A stretch of 64,000 nucleotides of DNA from PGZG01 sp046292765 (GCA_046292765.1 JBKBQA010000003.1:1-64000); one strand, 5' to 3'. Numbered from the stretch's first letter, positions 1-8,634 are shown. Notes: generated by a model not told the origin, from the letters alone. Numbers and translations are program-made.

Positions 1-446
1 CGCCCCCAGGTGTGCAGGGTCATCAAGATACCGGGGCGAACCCTGCCATACTTCGGGTCTGCCAGTAGCTCCTGCAGCGACTCCTGACTGGCGCGAAACA
101 GTAAGCGCGCAAACAACGCTTCGTTGTGGCGCCACAACGAAAGATACTCATGCGGCAGAGTAAAAATAACGTGGAAGTGTGGCACATCCAGCAAGCGTTG
201 CTTCTGCGCTTCAATCCATTCCAGTCGCTGCTTCTGCGCACATAAATAGCAACTTCGATGGCGGCAGGAGTGACAATGCTCCCAACTGTCGTGACCTTCG
301 GGGCAGGCGTAAAAAGTCACTCCCCGATCACGGGTTCGGCACTGCGTAATAGCGGAAATCGCCTGCCGGTTTTTTAGCGGTTGCGGCGATGCATCCAAGG
401 CAGCTTTACACGATAAAAATAATCGTTGTATCGTTCTGTCTGGCAT
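1..446 (-). CDS. IS91-family transposase, N-terminal part (runs off the window)
   Basis: The minus-strand frame from an ATG at 444-446 stays open for 148 codons to the window edge, so the 3' end is missing. It encodes an N-terminal zinc-binding region with ordered Cys/His pairs (CRTRDRG, CPEGH, HCHSCRHRSC, CYLC) and then the segment PHFHVIFTLPHEY, whose HxH pair is the metal-binding motif of the Y2/HUH transposases of IS91 type. The family moves DNA by rolling-circle transposition; the two catalytic tyrosines would lie beyond position 1, so activity cannot be judged. A purine-rich stretch (GAAGAAGGGG) precedes the start. It is divergent from the integron-type integrase at 814. Confidence 0.88.
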   Translation of the reverse strand, partial: MPDRTIQRLFLSCKAALDASPQPLKNRQAISAITQCRTRDRGVTFYACPEGHDSWEHCHSCRHRSCYLCAQKQRLEWIEAQKQRLLDVPHFHVIFTLPHEYLSLWRHNEALFARLLFRASQESLQELLADPKYGRVRPGILMTLHTWG

Positions 447-813
447 ATCCGTAGCCCCTTCTTCCGTGAATTTTGCACTCCACCGCGAAGCGGTTATGTC
501 CAACAGCTGTATTCATTAGAAGCGTCGTTATAATCCTGGGCCCAGTTAACCCTGGGTCGGATTTGCCGGCGCGCTTGGGAAAGATTATTCACATCAACCT
601 CTTATCTGGCTACAGGAAATGCTTCGGCCCGCGCGGATCCAGACTCTTCTACATATCCCCATGATGGCATAGCGATACCATCCTCCTTCTTTTCCCTTTG
701 TAGCCAATGCCTTATGCAGGAATCGCTACGGTACTACAGCCATTTCCGTTCTTCACCGGTGCGCGCCGGAAGTGGTCGGGGCAAAGTCAGGATTCTTTAC
801 GCTGGAGACTCCC
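447..813. other. Intergenic region between IS91 transposase and integron integrase; candidate recombination core
   Basis: No convincing gene lies here. In integrons the attI site and cassettes lie upstream of intI, which is this interval. One 7-mer at 498-504, GTCCAAC (GTTGGAC on the minus strand), fits the RYYYAAC/GTTRRRY core at which IntI cuts. Short inverted repeats occur at 482-494 (ACCGC/GCGGT) and 541-556 (CCCAG/CTGGG); these could belong to an att site or to the terminus of the IS91 element. I see no complete attC fold and no cassette ORF, so attI is only a candidate. Confidence 0.3.
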
Positions 814-1806
814 ATGGATGACATCCCTTCTGCCCTTCCCCGCCAGTCTCCTCGGCTGATGGATCAGTTTCGCACCTGGATGCGGGCCCAGAATTATCGC
901 TACACCACTGAGCAAACCTATGTTCATTGGGTTCTGGTTTACATCCGCTTTCATGGCCGCCGGCACCCCCGGGAAATGGGGGCGAAGGAAATCGAGGCTT
1001 TCCTCTCCGATTTAAGTGCCAGGAAGAACTGCAGCGTAGCCACTCAGAAGATTGCCCTGAATGCGCTCAACTGCTTCTATCGGAAGTTTCTCAAGATTGA
1101 TTATCCGGATTTGGCTTTTCGCAAGTCGTCGCGTAAGCCTCGGGTACCAGTGGTGTTCACCGATGAGGAAGCGCGCGCTCTGATTGGCGAGCTGGTCGAT
1201 CCGTGGCGATTAATGGCAGAGATCATGTATGGCGCTGGTCTCAGAGTGTCGGAAATGCTCCGACTGCGCATTAAGGACATCGACTTTGGTCAGCGGCAGA
1301 TTATCGTGCGAGACGGCAAGGGTGGTCGTGACCGGGTGACCATGCTCCCCGACTCACTTCGCGAGCGCATCGAGCTGCAGATTGATATTGCGCAGAAGTA
1401 TTACGAGATGGATCGTTTGCAGGGCATCGGTCCAGCGTGGATGCCCTATGCGCTGGCGCGCAAGTATCCTGGTGAGGCAAGCCAGCTGGGATGGCAGTTT
1501 ATCTTTCCGTCACGGGATCCGGCCAAGGATCCGCAGACGGGCATTGTGCGCCGCCACCACCACCATCCGGACTCCATCCGTAAATACATTAAGACGGCAC
1601 GCACGAAATGCGGCATCACCAAGCTCTGCGGCCCCCACACTTTCCGCCATTCGTTTGCCACCCGGTTGCTGGAATCCGGTTATGACATCCGCACGGTGCA
1701 GGAGCTGCTCGGCCACGCTGATGTCAGCACAACGCAGCGTTACCTGCATGTGCTGAATCGCGGTGGGCTGGGGGTAATCAGCCCGGTGGACCGGGCTGCG
1801 CGGTGA
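814..1806 (+). CDS. intI: Integron-type integrase (IntI), tyrosine recombinase
   Basis: A 330-residue site-specific tyrosine recombinase. All catalytic residues are visible: Arg144 (GAGLRVSE), Lys169, His275 and Arg278 (HTFRHSFATR), His301 (LLGHADVS) and Tyr310 (QRYLHV). Each sits two residues before the equivalent in class 1 IntI1 (R146, H277, R280, H303, Y312). The insert at about 207-232 (GPAWMPYALARKYPG onward) matches the extra domain that separates integron integrases from ordinary XerC/D recombinases, and the tail NRGGLGVISPVDR is also IntI-like. I chose the ATG at 814 because GGAG sits 7 bases upstream; a GTG at 772 would add 14 residues. It looks intact. Its stop codon (1804-1806) is immediately followed by the parB stop. 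Confidence 0.9.
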   Translation: MDDIPSALPRQSPRLMDQFRTWMRAQNYRYTTEQTYVHWVLVYIRFHGRRHPREMGAKEIEAFLSDLSARKNCSVATQKIALNALNCFYRKFLKIDYPDLAFRKSSRKPRVPVVFTDEEARALIGELVDPWRLMAEIMYGAGLRVSEMLRLRIKDIDFGQRQIIVRDGKGGRDRVTMLPDSLRERIELQIDIAQKYYEMDRLQGIGPAWMPYALARKYPGEASQLGWQFIFPSRDPAKDPQTGIVRRHHHHPDSIRKYIKTARTKCGITKLCGPHTFRHSFATRLLESGYDIRTVQELLGHADVSTTQRYLHVLNRGGLGVISPVDRAAR

Positions 1807-2721
1807 TTATTTGATGTGGCCGAGGATGCCGTCGAGTTCGTCTAGGCTGTTGTAGCTGATAACCAGTTTGCCCTTGCCACCTTTTTCTTGCTTGAGCTGC
1901 ACCGGGGCACCGAGGCGGTCGGAGAGGTCGCTCAGTAATTGGCGCACGTTCGGGTCTTCGCGGACGATTTCTTTAGCCGGCTTTTCTTTTTCGTAGTCGC
2001 GCACCAGTGCTTCGGTCTGGCGCACCGACAGGCCCTTGGCCACTACGGTGCGGGCGGCGGCGATCTGCTTGTCGCTGCTTAATGCCAACAGGGCGCGGGC
2101 ATGGCCCATTTCCAGGTCGCCGTGTTCGAGCAGTTTTTTCACTTCTTCTTCGAGCGAGATCAATCTCAGCAGGTTGGTGACCATGGCGCGGGATTTGCCC
2201 ACGGCGTCGGCCACCTGCTGGTGGGTCAGTTCGAATTCGTCTTTCAGGCGGGCAAGTGCAAACGCCTCTTCGATCGGGTTCAGGTCTTCGCGCTGGATGT
2301 TTTCGATCAGCGCCATGGCAATGGCGGCTTCGTCCGGCACATCCCGCACTACTGCCGGGATGGTGGTAAGGCCGGCCATCTGGGCGGCGCGCCAACGACG
2401 TTCACCGGCGATGATTTCAAAGCGGGTGTCACTGATCGGGCGCACCACGATCGGCTGCATCACGCCCTGAGCCTTGATGGATTCCGCCAGCTCTTCGAGT
2501 GCTTCTGGCGACATGTCGCGGCGCGGTTGATAGCGGCCACGCTGCAGCAGCTCCACCGGAATGCGCCGTAGCTCGCCGTCGCGGGCCGGGTGGTTTTCGG
2601 TCACCGAGCCGGTCGATTCGCTGCCGTCATCGTGCAGGCTGACTTCTTCACGGGGAGGCATGGCGCTGCCGAGCAGTGCGTCCAGTCCTTTGCTGAGTCC
2701 CCGTTTTTTCTTCACTACCAT
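1807..2721 (-). CDS. parB: Chromosome partitioning protein ParB
   Basis: ParB binds parS sites near the origin and spreads as a CTP-dependent DNA clamp, acting with ParA in origin segregation. The 304-residue protein shows the N-terminal ParB/sulfiredoxin CTP-binding domain with the QPRRDMS box (about 70), the GERRWRAAQ box (about 125) and ENIQREDLNP (about 160). The helix-turn-helix follows (QQVADAVGKSRAMVTNLLRL), then a C-terminal dimerisation region. It is the last gene of the leftward mnmG-rsmG-parA-parB run, 94 bp after parA. A perfect parS is present at 63595-63610 in this window. Confidence 0.97.
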   Translation of the reverse strand: MVVKKKRGLSKGLDALLGSAMPPREEVSLHDDGSESTGSVTENHPARDGELRRIPVELLQRGRYQPRRDMSPEALEELAESIKAQGVMQPIVVRPISDTRFEIIAGERRWRAAQMAGLTTIPAVVRDVPDEAAIAMALIENIQREDLNPIEEAFALARLKDEFELTHQQVADAVGKSRAMVTNLLRLISLEEEVKKLLEHGDLEMGHARALLALSSDKQIAAARTVVAKGLSVRQTEALVRDYEKEKPAKEIVREDPNVRQLLSDLSDRLGAPVQLKQEKGGKGKLVISYNSLDELDGILGHIK

Positions 2722-2815
2722 GTCTGCATGTCCTCAGAATAACGTGCTCGGAAAAACGTTTCGCGGCAGGTATTGCCGCTGCTACAACATGCTGCCGGCG
2801 CCTTGCCGGGGCAAA

Positions 2816-3613
2816 TTACGCCTTGGCGGCTTCCTGTTGTTGCAGGGCCTGCTCACGGCGCAGGATCTCGCCGGCCAGGGCCAGATAGCTGATGGCGCCA
2901 CGGGATTTGGCGTCATAGCTGATCACCGGGGCGCCGTGACTGGGCGCTTCCGCCAGTCGCACATTGCGCGGGATGATGGTGCGGTAGACCTTGTCGCCGA
3001 AGTGCTGGATCAACTGGTTCGAAACATCGTTCGACAAGCTGATGCGCGGGTCGTACATGGTGCGCAGGATGCCGCCAATATGTAGTTTCGGGTTCAGCAC
3101 GGTGCGGATCTTTTCGATGGTGTTCATCAGCGCAGTCAGGCCCTCCAGTGCGTAGTATTCGCACTGGAGTGGCACAATCACCGAATCTGCGGCGGTGAGT
3201 GCGTTGACCGTCAGCATGTTCAGTGACGGCGGGCAGTCGATCAGGATGTAGTCGTAGCGGTTCTTGATTCGTGCCAGCGCGTTGCGCAGCCGGAATTCTT
3301 TCAGCTTCATGTCGAGCAACTGGACTTCGGCAGCGGTCAGATCTTCGTTGGCAGCGATCAGGTCGTAGCCGCTTTGTTCCGGCGTCTTGACGATGGCCTG
3401 CTCGATCTGGACCTCGTCGACCAGCACTTCGTGAATGGTGTTTTCAACACCATGCTTGTCGACGCCGGACCCGGATGTGGCATTCCCCTGCGGGTCAATA
3501 TCAATCAGCAGCACCCGCTTGCGGGTGGCGGCCAGCGAAGCGGCGAGATTGACGCTCGACGTGGTTTTACCCACGCCTCCTTTCTGGTTGGCGACTGCGA
3601 ACACCGTGGTCAC
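2816..3613 (-). CDS. parA: Chromosome partitioning ATPase ParA (Soj)
   Basis: A 265-residue Walker-type ATPase that forms the gradient or track along which ParB-parS complexes segregate. The deviant Walker A KGGVGKTTSSVNLA begins at residue 11 and carries the signature lysine; the Walker B region is YDYILIDCPPSLN (about 120). The start is GTG at 3611-3613, with AAGGAG upstream on the minus strand. It lies 22 bp downstream of rsmG, so it is probably cotranscribed with mnmG and rsmG. Confidence 0.97.
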   Translation of the reverse strand: MTTVFAVANQKGGVGKTTSSVNLAASLAATRKRVLLIDIDPQGNATSGSGVDKHGVENTIHEVLVDEVQIEQAIVKTPEQSGYDLIAANEDLTAAEVQLLDMKLKEFRLRNALARIKNRYDYILIDCPPSLNMLTVNALTAADSVIVPLQCEYYALEGLTALMNTIEKIRTVLNPKLHIGGILRTMYDPRISLSNDVSNQLIQHFGDKVYRTIIPRNVRLAEAPSHGAPVISYDAKSRGAISYLALAGEILRREQALQQQEAAKA

Positions 3614-3635
3614 GAATCCGTCTCCTTTCTTGACG

Positions 3636-4256
3636 TCATGCGACGTCGCGCGTCAAAACAATCAGTTGTCGGCGTTCATCCAGCCCCGGCACGGTGAGCG
3701 TAATACGCTCTGCCTGCCAGGGCGGGCGGACGCCGGCCATTTCCACATCAGTCAGGGCCGCCTTCATCGCCAGCATGCGACCACCCGGTGCCAGTAGATG
3801 CCCGGCCACCTCCAGCATGTCCGGCAGGGAGGCGAAGGCGCGACTGATCACCTGGGGCGAGGCATTACGGTACTGCTCTGCCCGGGCCTGCACAACCTCG
3901 ACCCGGGATAATCCGAGTTCCAGTGCGGCCTGCTTCGCAAACCGGGTTTTCTTGCCGTTGCTGTCCAGCAGGGTAACCGCGAGTCCCGGCAGGGCAATGG
4001 CCAGCGGGATGCCGGGAATACCGGGGCCGGCGCCGACGTCAATCATTTCAGTGGCTTGCACCTGTGGCAGCACGCTGAGGGAATCAAGCAAATGCCGTAC
4101 CACCATTTCCGCCGGATCACGCACAGCGGTCAGGTTGTAAGCCTTATTCCATTTGTTCAACAGGCTCACATAGTCGAGCAGCTGTTGCTGTTGCGTCGCC
4201 GACAGGTCAACGCCGAGGGCGCGAAGACCATCGGCCAGCAGGCGCTCCAGACTCAT
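3636..4256 (-). CDS. rsmG: 16S rRNA (guanine(527)-N7)-methyltransferase RsmG (GidB)
   Basis: RsmG uses S-adenosylmethionine to methylate G527 in the 530 loop of 16S rRNA. The 206-residue length is normal for the family, and the SAM-binding motif DVGAGPGIPGIPLAI is at about residue 68. Its ATG overlaps the TGA of mnmG in an ATGA arrangement, implying translational coupling. It is intact. Confidence 0.96.
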   Translation of the reverse strand: MSLERLLADGLRALGVDLSATQQQQLLDYVSLLNKWNKAYNLTAVRDPAEMVVRHLLDSLSVLPQVQATEMIDVGAGPGIPGIPLAIALPGLAVTLLDSNGKKTRFAKQAALELGLSRVEVVQARAEQYRNASPQVISRAFASLPDMLEVAGHLLAPGGRMLAMKAALTDVEMAGVRPPWQAERITLTVPGLDERRQLIVLTRDVA

Positions 4257-6139
4257 GCCTGTACCTTCTGCCCGGCGCTCTGCTTTTTCAGGTAGATGCG
4301 CAGCAGCGAGATGGCCGCCGGGGTCATGCCCTGAATACGGCTGGCCTGACCGAGGGTGGCCGGTCGTATCTGCTCCAGTTTCTGACGCAGTTCGTTCGAT
4401 AACCCACTGACGGCTGCGTAGTCAAAATTCGCTGGCAATACGGTGTTTTCGCTGGCGCGCAGCTTTTCCACTTCATCAGCCTGACGATCGATATAGCCGG
4501 CGTACTTGGCGAGAATTTCCACCTGCTCGGCCACCGCCGGTGCTTCCGCTTCAAACCCGACGGCCTGCATCAGCGGCAGGTATTCCACTTCCGGGCGCCG
4601 CAGCAGATCGAGCAGGCTGTATTCGTGGCTGATCGGCTTATCGAGCAGCGCATTAACCTTTTCCGCCTTGTCGGTACCGGGCTGGATCCAGCTGGTTTTC
4701 AGGCGCGTCTGTTCGCGCTCCATGCCCTCGCGCTTGGCGCAGAAAACGCTCCAGCGCCGGTCATCAATCAGGCCGAGCTCGCGACCTTTTTCGGTCAGGC
4801 GCAGATCGGCGTTGTCTTCGCGCAGCAGCAAGCGGTATTCGGCCCGGCTGGTAAACATGCGATACGGCTCTTTTGTGCCCAGTGTGATCAGGTCATCGAC
4901 CAGCACACCGATGTAAGCCTCTTCGCGGCGCGGGCTCCAGGGTTCGCGATCACTTGCCAACAACGCAGCATTGATGCCCGCCAGCAAGCCCTGTGCACCG
5001 GCTTCTTCGTAACCGGTGGTGCCGTTGATCTGGCCGGCAAAAAACAGACCGGGCACATGTCTGGTTTCCAGCGAGTGCTTGAGATCCTGCGGATTGAAGT
5101 AGTCGTATTCAATCGCGTAACCGGGCCGGGTGATGTGGGCGTTTTCAAAACCGCGAATCGAACGCACGGCAGCGAGCTGGATATCAAACGGCAACGAGGT
5201 GGAGATGCCGTTCGGATACAGCTCGTGGGTGGTCAGGCCTTCCGGCTCGACAAAAATCTGGTGGCTGGTCTTGTCGGCGTAGCGATTGACCTTGTCTTCA
5301 ATGCTCGGGCAGTAACGCGGCCCGGTGCCTTCGATGACGCCGGTAAACATCGGCGAGCGATCAAACCCGGAACGGATAATGTCGTGGGTGAGCTCGTTGG
5401 TGTGGGTGATGTAGCAGCAGGTCTGCTCGGGATGTTCGTCGGCGCTGCCGATATAGCTCATCACCGGAATCGGCGTGTCGCCCCACTGCTTTTCCATCAC
5501 CGAGAAATCTACCGACTTGCCATCGATGCGTGGCGGCGTGCCGGTTTTCAGGCGCTCGACCCGCAGCGGCAGTTCACGCAGACGCTTGGCCAGAGCAATG
5601 GACGGCGGATCACCAGCGCGGCCACCGCTGTGGTTATCGAGGCCGATATGAATGCGGCCACCCAGAAAGGTACCGGCGGTGAGCACCACGGCGCGGGCGT
5701 GGAAGCGCAGGCCCATATTGGTGACGGCGCCGACACAGCGCTCGCCATCCATGATCAGGTCGTCCACCGCTTGTTGGAAGATGGTCAGGTTCGGCTGGTT
5801 TTCCAGCATGCCGCGAATCGCGGCTTTATAAAGAATGCGGTCGGCCTGGGCGCGGGTGGCGCGTACCGCCGGGCCCTTGCGGGCGTTCAGCACGCGGAAC
5901 TGGATGCCGGCGCGGTCGGTGGCCCGGGCCATGGCGCCGCCGAGGGCGTCGATCTCTTTGACCAGATGGCTCTTGCCGATGCCACCGATGGCCGGGTTGC
6001 AGCTCATCTGGCCGAGGGTTTCGATGTTGTGGGTGAGCAGCAGGGTGGCCGCACCCATGCGCGCAGCCGCCAGCGCCGCTTCGGTACCGGCGTGGCCACC
6101 ACCAATCACAATGACATCGAAGCGTTGCGCGAAATCCAT
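4253..6139 (-). CDS. mnmG: tRNA uridine-5-carboxymethylaminomethyl modification enzyme MnmG (GidA)
   Basis: The FAD-dependent MnmG subunit works with MnmE to build the cmnm5 group on U34 of several tRNAs. The 628 residues include the N-terminal dinucleotide fold VIGGGHAGTEAALAAARMG (about 10-28), the MSCNPAIGGIGKSHLVKE segment, and the C-terminal helical region that binds MnmE (PATLGQASRIQGMTPAAISLL). It is the first gene of the leftward operon and overlaps rsmG by 4 bases. Its partner mnmE is in this window but about 50 kb away. Confidence 0.98.
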   Translation of the reverse strand: MDFAQRFDVIVIGGGHAGTEAALAAARMGAATLLLTHNIETLGQMSCNPAIGGIGKSHLVKEIDALGGAMARATDRAGIQFRVLNARKGPAVRATRAQADRILYKAAIRGMLENQPNLTIFQQAVDDLIMDGERCVGAVTNMGLRFHARAVVLTAGTFLGGRIHIGLDNHSGGRAGDPPSIALAKRLRELPLRVERLKTGTPPRIDGKSVDFSVMEKQWGDTPIPVMSYIGSADEHPEQTCCYITHTNELTHDIIRSGFDRSPMFTGVIEGTGPRYCPSIEDKVNRYADKTSHQIFVEPEGLTTHELYPNGISTSLPFDIQLAAVRSIRGFENAHITRPGYAIEYDYFNPQDLKHSLETRHVPGLFFAGQINGTTGYEEAGAQGLLAGINAALLASDREPWSPRREEAYIGVLVDDLITLGTKEPYRMFTSRAEYRLLLREDNADLRLTEKGRELGLIDDRRWSVFCAKREGMEREQTRLKTSWIQPGTDKAEKVNALLDKPISHEYSLLDLLRRPEVEYLPLMQAVGFEAEAPAVAEQVEILAKYAGYIDRQADEVEKLRASENTVLPANFDYAAVSGLSNELRQKLEQIRPATLGQASRIQGMTPAAISLLRIYLKKQSAGQKVQA

Positions 6140-6160
6140 CGGCTCTCGACCTGAAAGGAC

Positions 6161-6188
6161 ACTATATATAGTGGGCAGAGGCGCCCAA
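6161..6188 (-). promoter_or_regulatory. Candidate sigma-70 promoter for mnmG-rsmG-parA-parB
   Basis: On the minus strand TTGGGC (6183-6188) and TATAGT (6161-6166) are separated by 16 bases and lie just upstream of the mnmG ATG. The -10 region sits inside a self-complementary ACTATATATAGT stretch. This is pattern matching only. Confidence 0.4.
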
Positions 6189-6200
6189 CGACACTAATTC

Positions 6201-6240
6201 TGCTCAGATTTTGAGCAAAGGGCGCGTAGTATACGCGCCC
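6201..6240 (-). terminator. Two adjacent hairpins downstream of the toxin-antitoxin pair
   Basis: A 9-bp perfect stem (GGGCGCGTA/TACGCGCCC, 6220-6240) is followed on the minus strand by a second short stem (TGCTCA/TGAGCA, 6201-6217). They lie between the toxin stop and the mnmG promoter and could end toxin-antitoxin transcription. The first hairpin is followed by only three U residues, so it is not a strong classical terminator. Confidence 0.45.
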
Positions 6241-6269
6241 GGAGGGGAAATTAAAGATTCGCGCCCTGT

Positions 6270-6527
6270 CTATCGATACACCTCCCGCCGATGCCCGACC
6301 TTGACCACCACCACAGTCAGCACCTCATCGGCAATTTCGTAAAGGATGCGATAGACACCCTGACGAATCCGGTAACGCTCAAGGCCGGAGAGCTTTTCGC
6401 AACCGGGTGGCCGCGGATCACTCTGCAGGGCTTCGATGCGCTGCAGAATCCGGACAGCGTCTGCCTGTGGCAAGGCGCGCAGATCTTTTGCCACAGAGCG
6501 GCGGACAACCAGCTTATATCTTGCCAT
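6270..6527 (-). CDS. RelE/ParE-family toxin
   Basis: This 85-residue basic protein reads like the RelE/ParE superfamily: an N-terminal YKLVVRRSVAKDLRALP helix, then KLSGLERYRIRQGVYRILYEI and a C-terminal strand ending VVVVKVGHRREVYR. RelE members cleave mRNA in the ribosome and ParE members poison gyrase; sequence alone does not settle which, though the tail KVGHRREVYR is RelE-like. It overlaps the 3' end of the upstream antitoxin gene by 14 bases. Confidence 0.88.
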   Translation of the reverse strand: MARYKLVVRRSVAKDLRALPQADAVRILQRIEALQSDPRPPGCEKLSGLERYRIRQGVYRILYEIADEVLTVVVVKVGHRREVYR

Positions 6528-6747
6528 GCGCCTTGAGGTCGTTAAGCAGCGCCTCGTAACTCATGGTCGGCTCGGCAACCCGGTCTTCGAAAGCGCTGAG
6601 GTCTTCCTGATCCTCCGCCAGCGCAGCCCGCACCGCATCATTGACGATTTCAGACACGCTGCGGTGGGTATGGGCTGCCTTGAGCCGCAGCGCGGTATGC
6701 AGGCTTGCATCGAAGTAAATGGTCGAGCGCTTCAGGGCTTCGCTCAT
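6514..6747 (-). CDS. Ribbon-helix-helix type antitoxin
   Basis: A 77-residue partner of the toxin. The N-terminal segment KRSTIYFDASLHTALRLKAA followed by RSVSEIVNDAVRAAL is a typical ribbon-helix-helix DNA-binding fold, and the acidic C-terminal half (AEDQEDLSAFED) would wrap the toxin. I chose the ATG at 6745-6747 because GGAG lies six bases upstream; an ATG-like start further upstream would fall inside the transcript leader. The adjacent palindrome at 6780-6811 is the likely autoregulatory operator. Confidence 0.85.
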   Translation of the reverse strand: MSEALKRSTIYFDASLHTALRLKAAHTHRSVSEIVNDAVRAALAEDQEDLSAFEDRVAEPTMSYEALLNDLKAHGKI

Positions 6748-6775
6748 GATCGCTCCATCGCAACGGTGATATTGC

Positions 6776-6811
6776 ATTACAACGTCTCGACGTTATAGCG
6801 TCAAGACGTTG
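6776..6811 (-). promoter_or_regulatory. Toxin-antitoxin promoter overlapped by a palindromic operator
   Basis: On the minus strand TTGACG (6799-6804), a 17-base spacer and TGTAAT (6776-6781) form a good sigma-70 promoter. A 13-base inverted repeat, CAACGTCTCGACG (6780-6792) and its mirror (6799-6811), matching at 12 of 13 positions around a 6-base centre, covers the whole promoter. Binding by the ribbon-helix-helix antitoxin there would block RNA polymerase, the usual conditional repression of such operons. Confidence 0.78.
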
Positions 6812-6936
6812 TCCTCGCTTGAGCGGCGATCCACCGTCATTCTTTTCTAAATCAGCACGATACCTGCTCCGCTATTCGCCCCGAAGCCCTGTACACTAAG
6901 CTGGCTTGCCACCTGGTTTACTGTGCGGATGCCTGC

Positions 6937-8634
6937 TTGGACGCTCTCAACCTGACACTGCTGATCGGTGCAGCCCTGCTGTTCGTGGGTCTGCTGCTGG
7001 GTTCGTTGAGCCTGCGCTTTGGCGTGCCGTCGCTGCTGGTGTTTCTGGTGGTGGGGATGTTGGCCGGCGAGGACGGGCTGGTGGGCATCCAGTTCGCGGA
7101 TTTCGAGCTGGCCTATCTGGTGTCCAACATTGCCCTCGCCATCATCCTGCTGGATGGCGGTCTGCGCACCCGCCTCAGTACCTTCCGGGTCGGGCTGCGC
7201 CCTGCCCTGACGCTTGCCACTCTGGGTGTGGCGCTCAGCGCCGCGCTGGTGGGGGCCTTTGCCACCTGGCTGATGGACCTCGATTGGCGCATCGGTCTGC
7301 TGCTCGGCGGCATCATTGGCTCCACCGACGCTGCGGCGGTATTCAACCTGATCAAGGGCACCGGCGTTTCGCTGAATGAGCGGGTGGCAAGTACGCTGGA
7401 GGTGGAGTCGGGCCTGAACGATCCGATGGCGATCTTCATCACCGTACTGCTGATCGAGATCATCACCACCCCAGGGCTGGGTCTGGGAGGCGAGAGCCTG
7501 CTGGCACTGGTGCAGCAATTTGGCGTTGGCGCGCTACTGGGCGTCGGTCTTGGCAGCCTGTTGGCGGAGCTGCTGTCACGGATGCGCAGCAACGAGGGCC
7601 TGCATGCGCTGCTGCTCTGCACCGGCGGCGCCAGTGTCTTTGCCGCCACCAATGCGCTCGGCGGCTCCGGGTTTCTGGCGGTCTATCTGGCCGGGCTGAT
7701 TGCCGGCAACCGCCACGGCGGCGCCGGCGATGATGTGTTGCGGGCGATGGATTCTATGGCGTGGCTGGCGCAGTCGGTGATGTTCCTGTTGCTTGGTCTG
7801 CTGGTGACGCCGTCCACCCTCGGCCTGCATGGCAAGGAAGCGATCATTATTGCCCTGTTCCTGATGTTCTTTGCCAGACCGCTGGCGGTATGGATCTGCC
7901 TGCTGCCGTTCCACTTCGACTGGCGCGAGAAGCTGTTCGTGTCCTGGACCGGCCTGCGCGGCGCGGTGCCGATCGTGCTCGCCATGTTTCCACTGCTGGC
8001 CGGCATCAGCGAAACGCGGCTGCTGTTTGACGTCACCCTGATCGTGGTGCTGGCCTCCCTGCTGCTCCAGGGCAGTACCATGGGGCTGCTGGCGCGGGTG
8101 CTGCGGGTGTCATTGCCGAGGATGCCGAAGCCACTGCAGGTATCCGCCTGGCAGGGCGGCGGTCAGCTCCATTTGATCCAGTTCGTGGTCGAATCCGGCT
8201 CCCGCGCCGATGGCAAGACGCTGTCTGCTCTGGCCGTGGGCGAGGCGCAGCCGCTGCTAATCCTGCGCGGCGAGCGCCGCCTCAATGCCGCCGAAGCCCA
8301 GGTGGAAGCGGGCGATCATGTGGCCTGGCTGGCGCCAGTCAGCGACGAAGCGTCGCTGGCCGCGCTGTGCCAGACGGTGACGCCATCGATCAAGCGCTTT
8401 TACGGCGATTTCACCGTCCGCGGCGACGTCCAGGTGGCAGAGTTGTCATTTGCCTACGGCGTGGAGCTGCCCGACGCCGCCGTCGGCAAGCTGACCCTCG
8501 ATGCCCTGTTCCGCCGTCGCATCGGCCAACCGGTGGTGGGTGATGTACTGTTCATCGGTGGGCTGCGCCTGCGGGTCCGCAGCATGGACGGCGAGCGCAT
8601 CGGTCAGGTCGGGATTCGCCTGCCGCATGATTAA
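6937..8634 (+). CDS. Potassium/proton antiporter, CvrA/NhaP2 type
   Basis: A 565-residue inner-membrane cation/proton antiporter. The first ~390 residues are a string of hydrophobic helices of the Na/H exchanger fold, including GMLAGEDGLVGIQF (about 40) and the ion-site region GSTDAAAVF and LEVESGLNDPMAIF (about 130-165). A cytoplasmic RCK_C/TrkA_C-like domain follows (about 400-480), then a CorC/HlyC-associated domain. This layout matches NhaP2/CvrA proteins, which exchange K+ for H+. The start is TTG at 6937; no in-frame ATG gives the family's usual MDA... start. No recognised partner gene is adjacent. Confidence 0.9.
   Translation: MDALNLTLLIGAALLFVGLLLGSLSLRFGVPSLLVFLVVGMLAGEDGLVGIQFADFELAYLVSNIALAIILLDGGLRTRLSTFRVGLRPALTLATLGVALSAALVGAFATWLMDLDWRIGLLLGGIIGSTDAAAVFNLIKGTGVSLNERVASTLEVESGLNDPMAIFITVLLIEIITTPGLGLGGESLLALVQQFGVGALLGVGLGSLLAELLSRMRSNEGLHALLLCTGGASVFAATNALGGSGFLAVYLAGLIAGNRHGGAGDDVLRAMDSMAWLAQSVMFLLLGLLVTPSTLGLHGKEAIIIALFLMFFARPLAVWICLLPFHFDWREKLFVSWTGLRGAVPIVLAMFPLLAGISETRLLFDVTLIVVLASLLLQGSTMGLLARVLRVSLPRMPKPLQVSAWQGGGQLHLIQFVVESGSRADGKTLSALAVGEAQPLLILRGERRLNAAEAQVEAGDHVAWLAPVSDEASLAALCQTVTPSIKRFYGDFTVRGDVQVAELSFAYGVELPDAAVGKLTLDALFRRRIGQPVVGDVLFIGGLRLRVRSMDGERIGQVGIRLPHD

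Noticed and set aside
473..664. A 63-residue ORF between the transposase and integrase
   Set aside because: No ribosome-binding site, no family pattern, and it crosses the inverted repeats of the intergenic region.
4625..6154. A 509-residue open frame antisense to mnmG
   Set aside because: It lies wholly opposite a clear mnmG gene, has no recognisable motif, and long antisense frames are common in GC-rich coding DNA.
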